Of a stretch of DNA of 7,377 nucleotides, positions 1-4,645 are shown piece by piece. Source of the stretch: an uncultured Faecalibacterium sp. (GTDB lineage: Bacteria; Bacillota; Clostridia; Oscillospirales; Ruminococcaceae); NCBI GenBank assembly GCA_934561115.1, contig CAKTFS010000050.1:1-7377 (forward strand), written 5' to 3'. A program made the translations under genes and the position numbers. Below the pieces are notes generated by a model. The model worked only from the letters and a program-made list of their open reading frames with translations. It was not told the DNA's origin and did no database searches. Positions within the stretch are counted from its first letter, which is position 1; the number at the start of each line of letters is the position of its first letter.

Positions 1-65
1 AGGTAGGGAGGGGGGAGTCGGAACACCCCTCCCTGCCTCTGGCCCAGCGGAGCGTCCCTGCACGC
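1..65 (+). repeat. 65-bp exact direct repeat, left copy (cut by window edge)
   Basis: Positions 1-65 are identical, base for base, to 7017-7081. In the right-hand copy the G-rich arm pairs with the following C-rich arm to form a 16-bp stem. Here the outermost bases of that arm fall outside the window, so this copy is truncated by the window edge and its true left end is unknown. Similarity fades after position 65, although both copies continue with a GGCAAGCAA stretch. It does not look coding. It is probably a dispersed intergenic palindromic repeat of this genome. Confidence 0.85.
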
Positions 66-87
66 TTGCGGCAAGCAAAAGCTTCCG

Positions 88-171
88 ATCAAACCGCAAA
101 GCTTCCCGCCATGCCAAAGGCTCCCTCCCAGAGGGAGCTGGCAAAACCGTCAGGTTTTGACTGAGGGAGTT
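88..171 (-). repeat. Partial palindromic repeat element (end module)
   Basis: Positions 113-171 match 3899-3957 with a single mismatch in 59 bases. Weaker similarity extends left to about position 88. The module holds a hairpin with arms CTCCCTC/GAGGGAG, a second hairpin CAAAACC-GTCA-GGTTTTG (142-159), and the end sequence GACTGAGGGAGTT (159-171). It corresponds to one end of the full elements at 1311-1495 and 3769-3957; the other end of the element is absent here. It lies just beyond the tRNA terminator, in non-coding DNA. Confidence 0.75.
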
Positions 172-178
172 AAGCTAT

Positions 179-225
179 AAAAAGGAAGATCCCCCGCAGT
201 TTTCACGAAACTACGAGGGATCTTC
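179..225 (-). terminator. Rho-independent terminator of the serine tRNA operon
   Basis: On the minus strand GAAGATCCC (225 to 217) pairs with GGGATCTTC (193 to 185). The pairing continues inward to about 18 bp with a few G-T pairs and closes on a 5-base loop. Five Ts follow immediately (183-179). It starts two bases after the CCA end of tRNA-Ser(GCU), so it ends the tRNA transcript. Confidence 0.93.
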
Positions 226-226
226 T

Positions 227-320
227 TGGCGGAGTAGGAGGGATTTGAACCCTCGCGCCGTTGTTTAGACGACCTACGCCCTTAGCAGGGGCGCCTCTTC
301 GGCCTCTTGAGTACTACTCC
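227..320 (-). tRNA. tRNA-Ser (anticodon GCU)
   Basis: This is a class II tRNA with a long variable arm, as expected for serine. The acceptor arm GGAGTAG (320-314) pairs with CTACTCC (237-231), followed by discriminator G (230) and an encoded CCA (229-227). The anticodon stem CGCCC/GGGCG encloses the loop CTGCTAA, giving anticodon GCU (284-286), which reads AGC and AGU. The T arm is GAGGG-TTCAAAT-CCCTC. It is the second gene of a two-tRNA transcript: tRNA-Ser(UGA) lies 34 bases upstream and a strong terminator lies directly downstream. Confidence 0.97.
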
Positions 321-354
321 AGAGCAAAGTGTGTTACACTTATTCAATAAAAAA

Positions 355-442
355 TGGCGGAGAGAGTGGGATTCGAACCCACGGTACGTTGCCGTACGGC
401 AGTTTTCAAGACTGCTTCCTTAAACCACTCGGACATCTCTCC
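355..442 (-). tRNA. tRNA-Ser (anticodon UGA)
   Basis: This is a class II tRNA of 88 bases including an encoded CCA (357-355). The acceptor GGAGAGA (442-436) pairs with TCTCTCC (365-359), and the discriminator is G (358). The anticodon stem GCAGT/ACTGC encloses loop CTTGAAA, giving anticodon UGA (406-408), which reads UCA and related UCN codons. The T arm GTGGG-TTCGAAT-CCCAC is canonical. It is the promoter-proximal gene of the serine tRNA pair, about 40 bases downstream of the -10 box at 482-487. Confidence 0.97.
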
Positions 443-481
443 TTGTGGACACTCGCATTACGCCGTGTCGAATGCCTACTT

Positions 482-510
482 ACTTTACCAGATTTACGCC
501 GTTCTGTCAA
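482..510 (-). promoter_or_regulatory. Promoter of the serine tRNA operon
   Basis: On the minus strand a perfect -35 TTGACA (510-505) is separated by exactly 17 bases from TAAAGT (487-482). The DNA upstream of the -35 box (about 511-540) is rich in A and T runs and could act as an UP element. This is the strength expected of a stable-RNA promoter. Confidence 0.9.
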
Positions 511-603
511 GCCCTTATGCAAATTTTTTCATTTTTCCGCATGGAAGCTGCACAACAGCCGCATTTATCACAACCTTTATTCGAAGTTTTTTTGGAATTT
601 CTC

Positions 604-632
604 TTTACAGAAACACCTTTTTGTTGTATAAT
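604..632 (+). promoter_or_regulatory. Promoter of the LexA-like repressor gene
   Basis: TTTACA (604-609) and a perfect TATAAT (627-632) are spaced by 17 bases. The 5' leader is short, and the ribosome site AAGGAG (661-666) sits 7 bases before the ATG at 674. Confidence 0.88.
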
Positions 633-646
633 AAAACCAACATAAA
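618..646. promoter_or_regulatory. Candidate operator (inverted repeat) over the -10 box
   Basis: TTTTTGTTG (618-626) and CAACATAAA (638-646) form a 9-bp inverted repeat with one mismatch. It is centred on position 632, so the TATAAT box lies between the arms. The location suits a repressor that blocks RNA polymerase, and autoregulation by the downstream XRE-S24 protein is the simplest reading. No Bacillus-type GAAC-N4-GTTC SOS box is visible here. The site is inferred from symmetry and position only. Confidence 0.45.
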
Positions 647-673
647 CCACCCATCGGGAAAAGGAGCATCATT

Positions 674-1306
674 ATGTCGTTTTCAGAGCTATTGAAGCAG
701 TGCCGCAAAAAGCAGGGCGTCAGCCAAGCGGAGCTTGCCGCCAGACTGGGGGTCACCCAGCAGGCTGTCGGCAAGTGGGAAAGCGGCAAGTCCTCCCCCG
801 ACCCCTCCACCGTGGCACGCATTGCGGAGCTGTTGAACACCACGGCAGACTATCTGCTGGGGCTGTACCGCCCGGTCAGCAATGTTTCTGCCCCCGAGGA
901 GCGCTTTTTCGGCAGCTATACCGAGAGCCTGATCCCGGTCATCGGCACGGTAAAGGCCGGCTACGGCGCACTGGCCTTTGAAGAGGACTACGGGCAGGAG
1001 TATGCCCGCGTAAAGGACCCCGCCAACTATTTCTATCTGGTGGTGCGCGGCGACAGCATGGAGCCCCGCATTCAGGACGGCGACCTTGCGCTGGTGCACA
1101 AGCAGGACACGCTGGAAAACGGCGACTTGGGCGTGCTGATCTACGGCGATGAGGGCGAAGGCACCCTCAAGCGCTACATCCAGCGCGGCAACTGCGTGGT
1201 GTTGCAGCCCTTTAACCCCGCCTATCATGAAATGGTCATCAAGGGCGAGGACCTGAACCACCTGCACATTGCAGGCCGCGTGGTGGAGACCAAGGCCAAG
1301 TGGTAA
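674..1306 (+). CDS. LexA-like XRE-family repressor with S24 self-cleavage domain
   Basis: This is a 210-residue cytoplasmic repressor. Residues about 4-62 form an XRE-type helix-turn-helix (recognition region VTQQAVGKWESG, 27-38). Residues about 85-205 form a LexA/S24 peptidase domain. The catalytic serine is Ser128 in RGDSMEP and the general-base lysine is Lys166 in TLKRY. The likely scissile bond is Ala95-Gly96 in TVKAGYG. The 38-residue Ser-Lys gap is close to the 37 of E. coli LexA. Proteins of this design bind DNA as dimers and are inactivated by RecA-stimulated self-cleavage. The HTH is of phage CI type, not the winged helix of true LexA, so this is a relative and not the canonical SOS LexA. 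The start is set by AAGGAG 7 bases upstream and a strong promoter. A repeat element begins 5 bases after the stop. Its target genes are unknown. Confidence 0.92.
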   Translation: MSFSELLKQCRKKQGVSQAELAARLGVTQQAVGKWESGKSSPDPSTVARIAELLNTTADYLLGLYRPVSNVSAPEERFFGSYTESLIPVIGTVKAGYGALAFEEDYGQEYARVKDPANYFYLVVRGDSMEPRIQDGDLALVHKQDTLENGDLGVLIYGDEGEGTLKRYIQRGNCVVLQPFNPAYHEMVIKGEDLNHLHIAGRVVETKAKW

Positions 1307-1310
1307 ACCC

Positions 1311-1495
1311 AACCCTCTCAGTCACGCCTGACGGCGTGCCAGCTCCCCCGAAGGGGGAGCTTCATTCGCACTGACCGGAAGATGGCAAAAAGCTCCCCCT
1401 GAGAGGACTGATTTCCCCCGGCCGGGGGAAAATGTCACCGCAGGTGACAAAAGGGGGAATCTGGATGCGACCAACGGGAGCAGACTGAGAGGGTT
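1311..1495 (+). repeat. Full-length 185-bp palindromic repeat element with 13-bp terminal inverted repeats
   Basis: The element begins AACCCTCTCAGTC (1311-1323) and ends with the perfect reverse complement GACTGAGAGGGTT (1483-1495). Inside are four palindromes: CACGCC-TGAC-GGCGTG (1323-1338), GCTCCCCC/GGGGGAGC, TTCCCCCGGCCGGGGGAA (1413-1430), and TGTCACC-GCA-GGTGACA. It has no coding capacity. The same element lies in reverse orientation at 3769-3957. No target-site duplication is evident. It resembles a MITE or REP-like element placed in the 3' region of the repressor gene. Confidence 0.8.
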
Positions 1496-1523
1496 CGAGG
1501 CCAAGGGCGCTCCCCTGTTTTTC

Positions 1524-1562
1524 ATAAAGCCATCTGCTGTTGTGCGCATGGCTTTATTTTTT
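1524..1562 (+). terminator. Rho-independent terminator or attenuator before the radical SAM operon
   Basis: ATAAAGCCAT (1524-1533) and ATGGCTTTAT (1548-1557) form a perfect 10-bp stem with a 14-base loop, followed by a run of six Ts (1557-1562). It terminates plus-strand transcription coming from the LexA-like gene. It is only 43 bases before the radical SAM start codon, and no convincing promoter is visible in the short gap after it. An attenuator role for the operon is therefore possible. Confidence 0.85.
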
Positions 1563-1605
1563 GACCCTTTTTCCCGGTTTTATCCCCTTTGGAGGTGTTT
1601 TTTGC

Positions 1606-2964
1606 ATGGAACAGACCCTGATGGACAAGCTGACCATTCTGGCCGACAGCGCCAAATATGACGTTGCCTGCACCTCCAGCGGGGCATCCCGCACCGCACG
1701 CCCGGGCACGGTGGGCAGCTGCTATGCCCCGGGCTGCTGCCACGCTTTTACCGCCGATGGCCGCTGCGTCAGCCTGCTCAAGGTGCTCATGACCAACTGC
1801 TGCTCCTTTGACTGCGGCTACTGCGTCAACCGCCGCTCCAACGATATCCCCCGCGCCACCTTTGCGCCCCGGGAGCTGGCAGAGCTGACCATGGAGTTCT
1901 ACCGCCGCAACTACATCGAGGGGCTGTTTTTGTCCAGCGCGGTGCTGGGCACTCCGGACTACACCACCGAGCGGATGCTGGCGGTGCTGCGGCTGCTGCG
2001 GGGCGAATACCGCTTTGGGGGCTACATCCACGCCAAGGCCATTCCGGGCACAAGCCCGGAGCTTTTGCAGCAGCTGGGCTATCTGGCCGACCGTCTGAGC
2101 GTGAACGTGGAGCTGCCCAGCGAGCGCAGCCTGAACCTGCTTGCCCCGGACAAGGGGCGGCACTCCATCTTCCGCCCCATGAAGCAGATCGCGGTGTCCG
2201 GCGCTGCCAGCCGGGAGGAGCTTACCCTCTACCGCCATGCACCCAAGTTTGCCCCCGCCGGGCAGAGCACCCAGATGATCGTGGGCGCTTCGCCGGAGAC
2301 GGACTACCACATTTTAAAACTGACCGAGGGGATGTACCAGAAGTACGGGCTGAAGCGGGTGTTCTACTCTGCTTACATCCCGGTAGCCGAGGACACCCGC
2401 CTGCCCGCGCTGGACACAAAGCCGCCCCTTCTGCGGGAGCACCGACTGTATCAGGCCGACTGGCTGCTGCGGTTCTACCAGTTCGAGGCGGACGAGATTT
2501 TAGATAAGGACAACCCCAACTTCAACCCCTATCTGGACCCCAAATGCAACTGGGCGGTACAGCACTACGGGCTGTTCCCGGTGGACGTGAACCGCGCCCC
2601 CTTTGAGATGCTGCTGCGGGTGCCGGGCATCGGCCCAAAAAGCGCCCGGCGCATCTGGCGCGCCCGCAAACAGGCGGCGCTGGGTCTGGATGAGCTGAAA
2701 CGTATGGGCGTGGTGCTCAAGCGGGCGCAGTATTTCATCACCTGCCGGGGCTTTTCCGGGGCGCACCCGGGGCGCGGCACCGCCGGGCGGGAGCGCATTA
2801 CCCGGGCGCTCATCGACCCCAACGTATTCAGCGGCAGCTGCGAACAGCTGAGCCTGTTCAGCCCGCCTGCCGTGGATAACCTCATCGGGCAGGGCGTGCC
2901 GCCCCGGGCGGCTGTCCGCATGGTAAGGGAGGAGGCGGTGCAATGTCTTGCCAAGGCACTGTAA
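1606..2964 (+). CDS. Putative DNA repair/modification radical SAM protein with C-terminal HhH domain
   Basis: The protein has 452 residues. The radical SAM [4Fe-4S] motif is C66-SFD-C70-GY-C73, in TNCCSFDCGYC. Five further cysteines (C22, C39, C44, C45, C54) precede it. A helix-hairpin-helix motif for DNA binding is VPGIGPKSA (339-347), in VNRAPFEMLLRVPGIG. A perfect clamp-binding-type pentapeptide QLSLF lies at 414-418. It matches, from memory, the family named 'putative DNA modification/repair radical SAM protein', genomically linked to uracil-DNA glycosylase-like proteins; its reaction is not established. It probably acts on DNA in the cytoplasm. The frame stays open back to 1540, but GGAGG (1591-1595) and the upstream terminator select the ATG at 1606. 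Its 3' end overlaps the next gene by 22 bases, so the two are probably translationally coupled. Family assignment is confident; function is not. Confidence 0.93.
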   Translation: MEQTLMDKLTILADSAKYDVACTSSGASRTARPGTVGSCYAPGCCHAFTADGRCVSLLKVLMTNCCSFDCGYCVNRRSNDIPRATFAPRELAELTMEFYRRNYIEGLFLSSAVLGTPDYTTERMLAVLRLLRGEYRFGGYIHAKAIPGTSPELLQQLGYLADRLSVNVELPSERSLNLLAPDKGRHSIFRPMKQIAVSGAASREELTLYRHAPKFAPAGQSTQMIVGASPETDYHILKLTEGMYQKYGLKRVFYSAYIPVAEDTRLPALDTKPPLLREHRLYQADWLLRFYQFEADEILDKDNPNFNPYLDPKCNWAVQHYGLFPVDVNRAPFEMLLRVPGIGPKSARRIWRARKQAALGLDELKRMGVVLKRAQYFITCRGFSGAHPGRGTAGRERITRALIDPNVFSGSCEQLSLFSPPAVDNLIGQGVPPRAAVRMVREEAVQCLAKAL

Positions 2965-3740
2965 GCCCCAAGGGGGCGCGCAAGCTGCACGATGCCGATG
3001 TGGTCTACCTGTATGACGGCAGCTTTGAGGGCTTTCTGTGCTGCGTGTACGAAAGCTTTGCCCAGCACGAGCTTCCCTTTGCGGTGTGGACGCCCCAGCG
3101 GGAAACTGCCACCCTCTACCCGGTCAAGGACATCCCCACCGACCCCGCCGTTGCCCGGCGGGTGTTCGCCAGCTTTGGCAAAAAGCTGGGCGCAGAGACC
3201 GAGTACCTCGTCAGCCGGGACTTTCTCTCCGGGCAGGAGGACAAGGAGCTGCTTCTGCTCCGCTTTCTGCATCTGGCCTTTGCGCTGGGCCCGGGCACGG
3301 TCAAACGGGAGGGACACCCGGTGGTCGCGCCCCTCTACGCCATGAAAAAAAGCCTGGACTGGGAGGTAGACAAGTTTCAGGGCTTTGTGCGGTTCGAGGA
3401 GCACGACGGGATGCTGGGCGCGGTCATCCACCCCAAAAATTATATCCTCCCCCTGCTGCGCCCGCACTTCTGCGGACGCTTCCCGGAGGAGGATTTCATG
3501 ATCTATGACGCCGTCCATCAGGCAGTGCTGCTGCACGAAGGGCATAAGACACAGCTGCTGGAGCTGGCAGCGCCTTTGGAACTGCCGCCGCCCAGCGCGC
3601 GGGAGCAGCAGTTTCAGGCGCTGTGGACGCAGTTCTACAAAACGCTGGAGATCAAGGCACGCCACAACGAAAAAGGCCGCATGACCCATTGCCCCAAGCG
3701 CTTCTGGACGGATATGGTGGAGATGCGGGGTGAGCTATAG
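2943..3740 (+). CDS. DUF4130-type putative DNA metabolism protein, partner of the radical SAM protein
   Basis: The protein has 265 residues, with no signal peptide or membrane segment. Conserved-looking blocks are YLYDGSFEGFLCCVYESF (22-39), the RF-EEHDGMLGAVIHPKN region (150-166), HFCGRFPEEDFMIYD (175-189) and a C-terminal KARHNEKGRMTHCPKRFW (238-255). These match, from memory, the family linked to the preceding radical SAM protein; in other bacteria the domain is found fused to a UdgX-like uracil-DNA glycosylase domain. It may bind or process DNA, but no catalytic activity is established. The ATG at 2943 lies inside the radical SAM gene and is preceded by AAGGGAGGAGG (2925-2935), 7 bases away. 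About 20 N-terminal residues precede the usual YDGSFEG block. No uracil-DNA glycosylase gene is visible in the window. Confidence 0.9.
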   Translation: MSCQGTVSPKGARKLHDADVVYLYDGSFEGFLCCVYESFAQHELPFAVWTPQRETATLYPVKDIPTDPAVARRVFASFGKKLGAETEYLVSRDFLSGQEDKELLLLRFLHLAFALGPGTVKREGHPVVAPLYAMKKSLDWEVDKFQGFVRFEEHDGMLGAVIHPKNYILPLLRPHFCGRFPEEDFMIYDAVHQAVLLHEGHKTQLLELAAPLELPPPSAREQQFQALWTQFYKTLEIKARHNEKGRMTHCPKRFWTDMVEMRGEL

Positions 3741-3768
3741 AACCCCTTCCGTCTGCTCACGCAATGCT

Positions 3769-3957
3769 AACTCCCCCAGTCTCGCTGCGCTCAATGACAG
3801 ATTCCCCTTTTTGTCACCTTCGGTGACATCTTCCCCCGGTCGGGGGAAGTCGTCCTCGGAGATGGGGCCTTTGGCAAAACCGGAAACTTTGCCGTACTGC
3901 CAAGGGCTCCCTCCCAGAGGGAGCTGGCAAAACCGTCAGGTTTTGACTGAGGGAGTT
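3769..3957 (-). repeat. Full-length 189-bp palindromic repeat element, reverse copy
   Basis: The ends are AACTCCCCCAGTC (3769-3781) and GACTGAGGGAGTT (3945-3957), inverted repeats with one mismatch. The core at 3798-3851 is the reverse complement of 1410-1463: a TTCCCCC/GGGGGAA palindrome beside a TGTCACC/GGTGACA palindrome. The right part (3899-3957) is almost identical to 113-171. The element fills the gap between two convergent genes (stop codons at 3740 and 3974), where its hairpins may also stop transcription or protect RNA 3' ends. No target duplication is visible. Confidence 0.8.
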
Positions 3958-3965
3958 CAGGCGCC

Positions 3966-3984
3966 AAAAAGGGTCATTTCCCTT
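3966..3984 (-). terminator. Possible weak terminator overlapping the XRE regulator stop codon
   Basis: On the minus strand AAGGG (3984-3980) and CCCTT (3973-3969) form a 5-bp stem whose loop contains the TGA stop codon. A run of five Ts (3970-3966) completes the second arm. The stem is short, and the adjacent repeat element may contribute more to termination. Confidence 0.35.
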
Positions 3985-4378
3985 CTGCTTCCAATGCGCT
4001 TTCCACGCCCTTGAGCAGGTCCTCTGCCGGGATGCCGTAAAGCTTTGCCAGTGCCATCAGGTTGGAGGTGTTCGGCTCCGAGGTGCCGTTCTCCCACTTG
4101 GACACAGCCTGCCGGCTTACGCCGATGCTCTCGGCCACGAATTCCTGTGTCATCTTGCAGCGGGTGCGGTTCTCCTTGAGCATCTCAGAAAGCGACTTGC
4201 GCACGATCTTGACTTCCTCCGTGAGCTTCGGCGGCTTTTCCAGATTGCGGGCAATGCGCCAGAGCAGATAGAGCGCAGCCACGATGGCCACCGGCAGCAG
4301 CAGCCGCACGATCATCGCCGCGATGCTCACCGTCTGGAGCGCTCTGAAAAAAAGGTTGGTCATAAAATCACTTTTCAT
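3974..4378 (-). CDS. Membrane-anchored XRE-family regulator (N-terminal TM, C-terminal HTH)
   Basis: The 134-residue protein has one strong hydrophobic segment at about 17-40 (rich in I, V, L and A, ending YLLWRIAR). A linker (about 41-62) follows, then an XRE helix-turn-helix at about 63-122 with recognition region VSRQAVSKWENG (87-98). It probably sits in the cytoplasmic membrane with the DNA-binding domain inside the cell (positive RIAR after the segment). Most membrane-linked XRE proteins carry the HTH first, so the order is reversed here. An upstream in-frame ATG exists at 4489, but AAGGAGG (4393-4387) 8 bases before 4378 and the promoter at 4426-4454 favour the shorter form. An internal Met6 is another possible start. 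The gene stands alone. No partner gene or signal can be named. It may control itself or a distant locus. Confidence 0.85.
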   Translation of the reverse strand: MKSDFMTNLFFRALQTVSIAAMIVRLLLPVAIVAALYLLWRIARNLEKPPKLTEEVKIVRKSLSEMLKENRTRCKMTQEFVAESIGVSRQAVSKWENGTSEPNTSNLMALAKLYGIPAEDLLKGVESALEAEGK

Positions 4379-4425
4379 ATTCGTTTCCTCCTTTGGAAGC
4401 TTTCTCTTGTGGTTTTTGTGGCACG

Positions 4426-4454
4426 ATTCTAGCACAAAAGCCCGGTTGCGTCCA
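4426..4454 (-). promoter_or_regulatory. Promoter of the membrane-anchored XRE gene
   Basis: On the minus strand the extended -10 TGC-TAGAAT (TAGAAT at 4431-4426) is preceded by 17 bases and TGGACG (4454-4449), which matches TTGACA at four of six positions. The leader carries AAGGAGG 8 bases before the start codon. Confidence 0.75.
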
Positions 4455-4481
4455 CCAACCAGAGCGTAAACTCCGGTTGCG
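4442..4481. promoter_or_regulatory. Candidate operator: repeated CCGGTTGCG sites
   Basis: The 9-mer CCGGTTGCG occurs at 4442-4450 and 4473-4481, in direct orientation 31 bases apart, close to three helical turns. A related site in opposite orientation, CCAACCAG (4455-4462), lies between them. The first copy overlaps the spacer and -35 box of the XRE promoter. The arrangement suits cooperative repressor binding, perhaps by the XRE protein itself. It is inferred from the repeats only. Confidence 0.4.
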
Positions 4482-4538
4482 GCGCGCATTTTTAGCCTAT
4501 TTGGGCAGATAATTCACAAAAACGTTGCATCTGCATCG

Positions 4539-4566
4539 TTGCAACGGGCAAAACCTATGGTATACT
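4539..4566 (+). promoter_or_regulatory. Promoter of the cyclophilin gene, with palindrome over the -35 box
   Basis: TTGCAA (4539-4544), a 16-base spacer and extended -10 TGG-TATACT (TATACT at 4561-4566) form a good promoter 80 bases before the cyclophilin start. The -35 lies inside a perfect 10-bp palindrome CGTTGCAACG (4537-4546). The half CGTTGCA also occurs directly repeated at 4523-4529. Confidence 0.8.
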
Positions 4567-4579
4567 ATAAGGGATATCC

Positions 4580-4619
4580 GGGCAGGCATTTCTGCCCCCC
4601 AACACCCCCGCTGCGGGGT
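4580..4619 (+). other. Two small hairpins in the cyclophilin mRNA leader
   Basis: GGGCAG-GCATTT-CTGCCC (4580-4597) is followed by CCCCG-CTG-CGGGG (4606-4618). Both fall between the promoter and the ribosome site and lack a T run, so they are not terminators. They may stabilise the message. No known riboswitch is recognised. Confidence 0.5.
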
Positions 4620-4645
4620 CAACACAAAAGGAGTATTGTAGCGTT

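Noticed and set aside
604..673. Canonical Firmicute SOS box (GAAC-N4-GTTC) at the LexA-like promoter
   Set aside because: No such sequence is present; only the different TTTTTGTTG/CAACATAAA symmetry was found.
329..695. Open frames on the plus strand over the tRNA-Ser(UGA) gene and the LexA-like promoter
   Set aside because: They overlap a certain tRNA gene and known promoter elements, so they are antisense readings of a structural RNA.
674..1306. Prophage repressor marking an integrated phage
   Set aside because: No integrase, phage structural genes or divergent Cro-like gene are visible. The tRNA genes nearby have intact ends and no att-like duplication was found.
1540..1605. Extended start of the radical SAM protein at 1540
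   Set aside because: The extra 22 residues would be encoded inside the terminator hairpin, and GGAGG sits before the ATG at 1606.
1522..3689. Long minus-strand open frames opposite the radical SAM / DUF4130 operon (262, 147 and 374 codons)
   Set aside because: They are shadows caused by high GC codon bias. They lack ribosome sites, while the plus-strand frames have clear family motifs.
4567..4645. Riboswitch in the cyclophilin leader
   Set aside because: There are only two short simple hairpins, no T run, and no recognisable conserved aptamer core in under 80 bases.
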